A stretch of DNA of 64,000 nucleotides. Source: DATFMP01 sp035266845 (lineage in GTDB: Bacteria > SAR324 > JACQKK01). The stretch covers positions 1 through 64,000 of the forward strand of contig DATFMP010000104.1 in NCBI GenBank assembly GCA_035266845.1. The letters are read 5' to 3'. The translations under genes were made by a program, and so were the position numbers. The notes under the pieces are model-generated. The model was not told the DNA's origin. It saw nothing but the letters and a program-made list of their open reading frames with translations, and ran no database searches. Shown here one piece after another: positions 62,299 to 64,000 of the stretch; position 1 is the first letter of the stretch; every line of letters starts with the position of its first letter.

Positions 62299-62981
62299 GC
62301 GCGGTAGTGCTCCTCGTTCACGGTGACGATGCACGGCAGGTTGCGGAAGTCCTCTCCGGCGTCGATGCCGTAGCCCGCGATCCAGCGGTCGGGCACGCGG
62401 AAGCCCACGTAGTCCAGTTGCAGCGCGGCTCGGGCGGCCTGCACGGCAGGCGAGGGCCGCGCCAGCACCTTTTCCGCCAGCACGCAGGTGCGCAACGAGC
62501 GCACACGCGCCGTCCCGCGCAGGTGCCGCAGCAGGTGCGCCAACGTGAAAGCCTGGTCCACCAGGTCCTCCACCAGCAGCACGTCGCGCTCGGCCAGATC
62601 GGGCGGTGCCAGCTCGATGCGCACCGCGCGCGCCGGGTCGCCCGGCCCCTTGATGCCCACGCCATAGGTGGAGGCGCGCACGAACTCGTAGCGCACCGGG
62701 GGGCCACCGGCCCAACACAGCGCCTCGCCCAGGCGCGTGGCGAAGGTGACCGCGCCCTTGAGCACGATCAGCAGGGTCAGCTCCGCCAGCGCGCCGCAGT
62801 CCCGCGCGATGGCCTCCGCCAGGGCGGCCACCCGGGCCTGCAGCCACGAGTGCGGGATGAGGATGTCGCGGATGCGGGGATCGGCCAGCAGGCGCGCGTG
62901 CAAGGCCTGCTCCTCCGGCGTGCCGGGTAGCCCCGCATCGGGCACGGTCACGACGTCGGCCGTTTCGGGCGACAGTGGCAT
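62295..62981 (-). CDS. hpt: Hypoxanthine phosphoribosyltransferase
   Basis: 228 residues. Type I PRTase: LKGAVTF early (LKG, residues 74-76), YEFVRASTYG (cf. SSY), and the PRPP loop LLVEDLVDQAFTL (E138, D139). The loop normally reads VEDIVDTGLT; here DTG is replaced by DQAF, which may change PRPP affinity. It also carries a ~20-residue N-terminal extension. It makes IMP (or GMP) from the free base. Upstream partner of ade in one operon. Confidence 0.85.
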   Translation of the reverse strand: MPLSPETADVVTVPDAGLPGTPEEQALHARLLADPRIRDILIPHSWLQARVAALAEAIARDCGALAELTLLIVLKGAVTFATRLGEALCWAGGPPVRYEFVRASTYGVGIKGPGDPARAVRIELAPPDLAERDVLLVEDLVDQAFTLAHLLRHLRGTARVRSLRTCVLAEKVLARPSPAVQAARAALQLDYVGFRVPDRWIAGYGIDAGEDFRNLPCIVTVNEEHYRA

Positions 62982-63064
62982 GCGTTTCCCCCCAGGGAAA
63001 GTGGTGCCGCCCCGCGTGCCCGCCCGGCCGAGGCCGGAGGGCGCGGAGGCAGCCTACACGATTC

Positions 63065-63070
63065 AGTATA
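63065..63070 (-). promoter_or_regulatory. Candidate -10 element of hpt-ade operon
   Basis: TATACT on the - strand, about 85 bp upstream of the hpt start; no clear -35 partner. Weak. Confidence 0.3.
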
Positions 63071-63140
63071 GCCCAGCGCGTCGAGGATGCGCAGGTGGGG
63101 CCGGGATGTTGCGCCGCGGGGCGCGTGCCGGCTGGGAGGT

Positions 63141-64000
63141 TTAGTGCACGGCCGCGTCGTCGTGCTCGGCCTGGCGGGTGCGCCAGAAGTGGTGCCGCTC
63201 GCGGGCGAGCAGGTAGCGCATCAGGCCGTCGGGGTCGTCATCGCTGAGCCGCAGGCCCGTGATGATGGGTCGCTTGAAGCCGGACTCGTCGTAGTTGAGC
63301 ACGGTGAAGTAGCCGGAGTGGGAGGAGATGGCCTGCCCACCGCGGCGCAGGGTCACGTCGATCTCCACCTCCAGGGTGTAGCGGCGCACGTACACCACTC
63401 GGGCGGTCATCTCCACCAGGTCCGTGGCGTAGATGGGCTGCTTGAAGAGGATGCGGTTCATGGAGAGCGTGACGGCGTGCCGGTTGCGCGTGAACAGCCG
63501 CGCGGTGTAGGTGGCCACGCGATCCATCCATAGCAGGATGTCCCCGCCGAAGATGGTGCCCAGCACGTTCAGGTGCCGCGGCATGAACATGCGCCGCACG
63601 GTGACGGTCGTCTCGGTGGGCGTCAGCCACTCGCGCTTCTCGCGGTTCAGCGGCTCTTCCACCTGCGCCACGGTGAGGGGCACGCGGGCCCGCGTCTGCT
63701 CCTGCATCTGCACCCACTGGCGCGTCAGCTCCTTGTGCGCCAGGGCATCGGCGTGCAGCGCGCGCTCCTCGTCGGTTGCCAGTGCCACGCCGGGGATGTT
63801 GCGGTTGGGCCGGCGCTGCTCGTCGATGGCCACCATGGTGACGTAGGAGCGCTGCACGGGCACGTAGTCGCGCGTGAACGGATCCTGCCGGATCACGTCC
63901 ACGCCCACCGAGATGGAGGAGCGCCCCACGTCCGCCACGTAGGCATCCAGCCGCACCAGGTCCAGGTGGATGATGGGGTGCACCAGGTCCACCCGATCGA
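63141..64000 (-). CDS. Double-hotdog acyl-CoA thioesterase, 5' end outside window
   Basis: 286 codons visible. The C-terminal hotdog carries the family word GTIFGGDILLWMDRVATYTA with the metal- or thioester-related Asp. The first hotdog lacks its own GN.HGG start, and the frame stays open to the right edge (DRVDLVHP...), so the N terminus is missing. Such BACH/ACOT-type proteins hydrolyse medium- or long-chain acyl-CoA. Stop at 63141; convergent or nearby genes to the left are on the same strand. Confidence 0.85.
   Translation of the reverse strand, partial: DRVDLVHPIIHLDLVRLDAYVADVGRSSISVGVDVIRQDPFTRDYVPVQRSYVTMVAIDEQRRPNRNIPGVALATDEERALHADALAHKELTRQWVQMQEQTRARVPLTVAQVEEPLNREKREWLTPTETTVTVRRMFMPRHLNVLGTIFGGDILLWMDRVATYTARLFTRNRHAVTLSMNRILFKQPIYATDLVEMTARVVYVRRYTLEVEIDVTLRRGGQAISSHSGYFTVLNYDESGFKRPIITGLRLSDDDPDGLMRYLLARERHHFWRTRQAEHDDAAVH

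Overview
The window is GC-rich DNA from a Gram-negative bacterium. It has an LptF/G-type lipopolysaccharide permease, many signal peptides and a standard rimP-nusA-infB-rbfA-truB-rpsO-pnp operon. The etfB-etfA plus membrane Fe-S oxidoreductase set, the MinD-like ATPase followed by a J-domain/RodZ-like protein, and a FapA protein beside rnc all fit lineages once called Deltaproteobacteria, but I cannot fix the taxon from the sequence. No rRNA, tRNA, CRISPR array, phage or transposase was seen. Coding density is high, and several gene pairs overlap by 4 nt (ATGA or GTGA).

Layout. 0-6 kb: a partial secreted protein, a ubiquitin-like/Mut7-C protein, an ILVBL/HACL2-like thiamine diphosphate enzyme, an 840-bp gene-poor gap with two strong hairpins, an integrin-beta-like VWA protein and a hemerythrin. 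6-13 kb: a 34-residue membrane miniprotein, NhaA, a CMD-fold gene with its ECF41 sigma factor and a matching ECF41 promoter, and a P-type proton ATPase. 13-21 kb: a methyltransferase, a membrane ferredoxin-adenylate cyclase with a Tyr/Gly-rich segment, a marR-emrA-emrB efflux operon with a second emrB paralogue, and a periplasmic rhodanese behind a class II FNR-type promoter. 21-28 kb: HD-GYP, alpha/beta hydrolase, metallopeptidase, HMG-CoA-lyase-like and amidohydrolase genes. 28-37 kb: valS with a very acidic pseudo-receiver protein, lptG, a MinD-like ATPase and the J-domain/HTH protein. 37-44 kb: a class III CoA transferase, a CPBP protease and the etfB-etfA-EMO electron-transfer module. 44-53 kb: the transcription/translation operon ending in pnp. 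53-60.4 kb: a run of seven same-strand genes (receiver-histidine kinase, rnc, rluB, fapA, pentapeptide-repeat protein, secreted SH3-like protein, NifH/BchL-like ATPase). 60.5-64 kb: adenine salvage (ade-hpt) and a double-hotdog thioesterase running off the right edge.

How they fit together. The acyl-CoA genes (HMG-CoA-lyase-like, CoA transferase, ETF plus membrane quinone reductase, thioesterase) suggest oxidation of fatty or branched-chain acids with electrons passed to the quinone pool. NhaA, the proton ATPase, the efflux pumps, the ECF41 pair, the redox cyclase and the FNR-type box point to ion, drug and redox stress responses. Items with most novelty are the integrin-beta-like VWA protein with a complete set of metal-site residues, the fapA-pentapeptide-secreted-NifH-like operon, the Tyr/Gly-rich redox cyclase, the acidic pseudo-receiver protein, and a two-hairpin interspersed repeat present three times.
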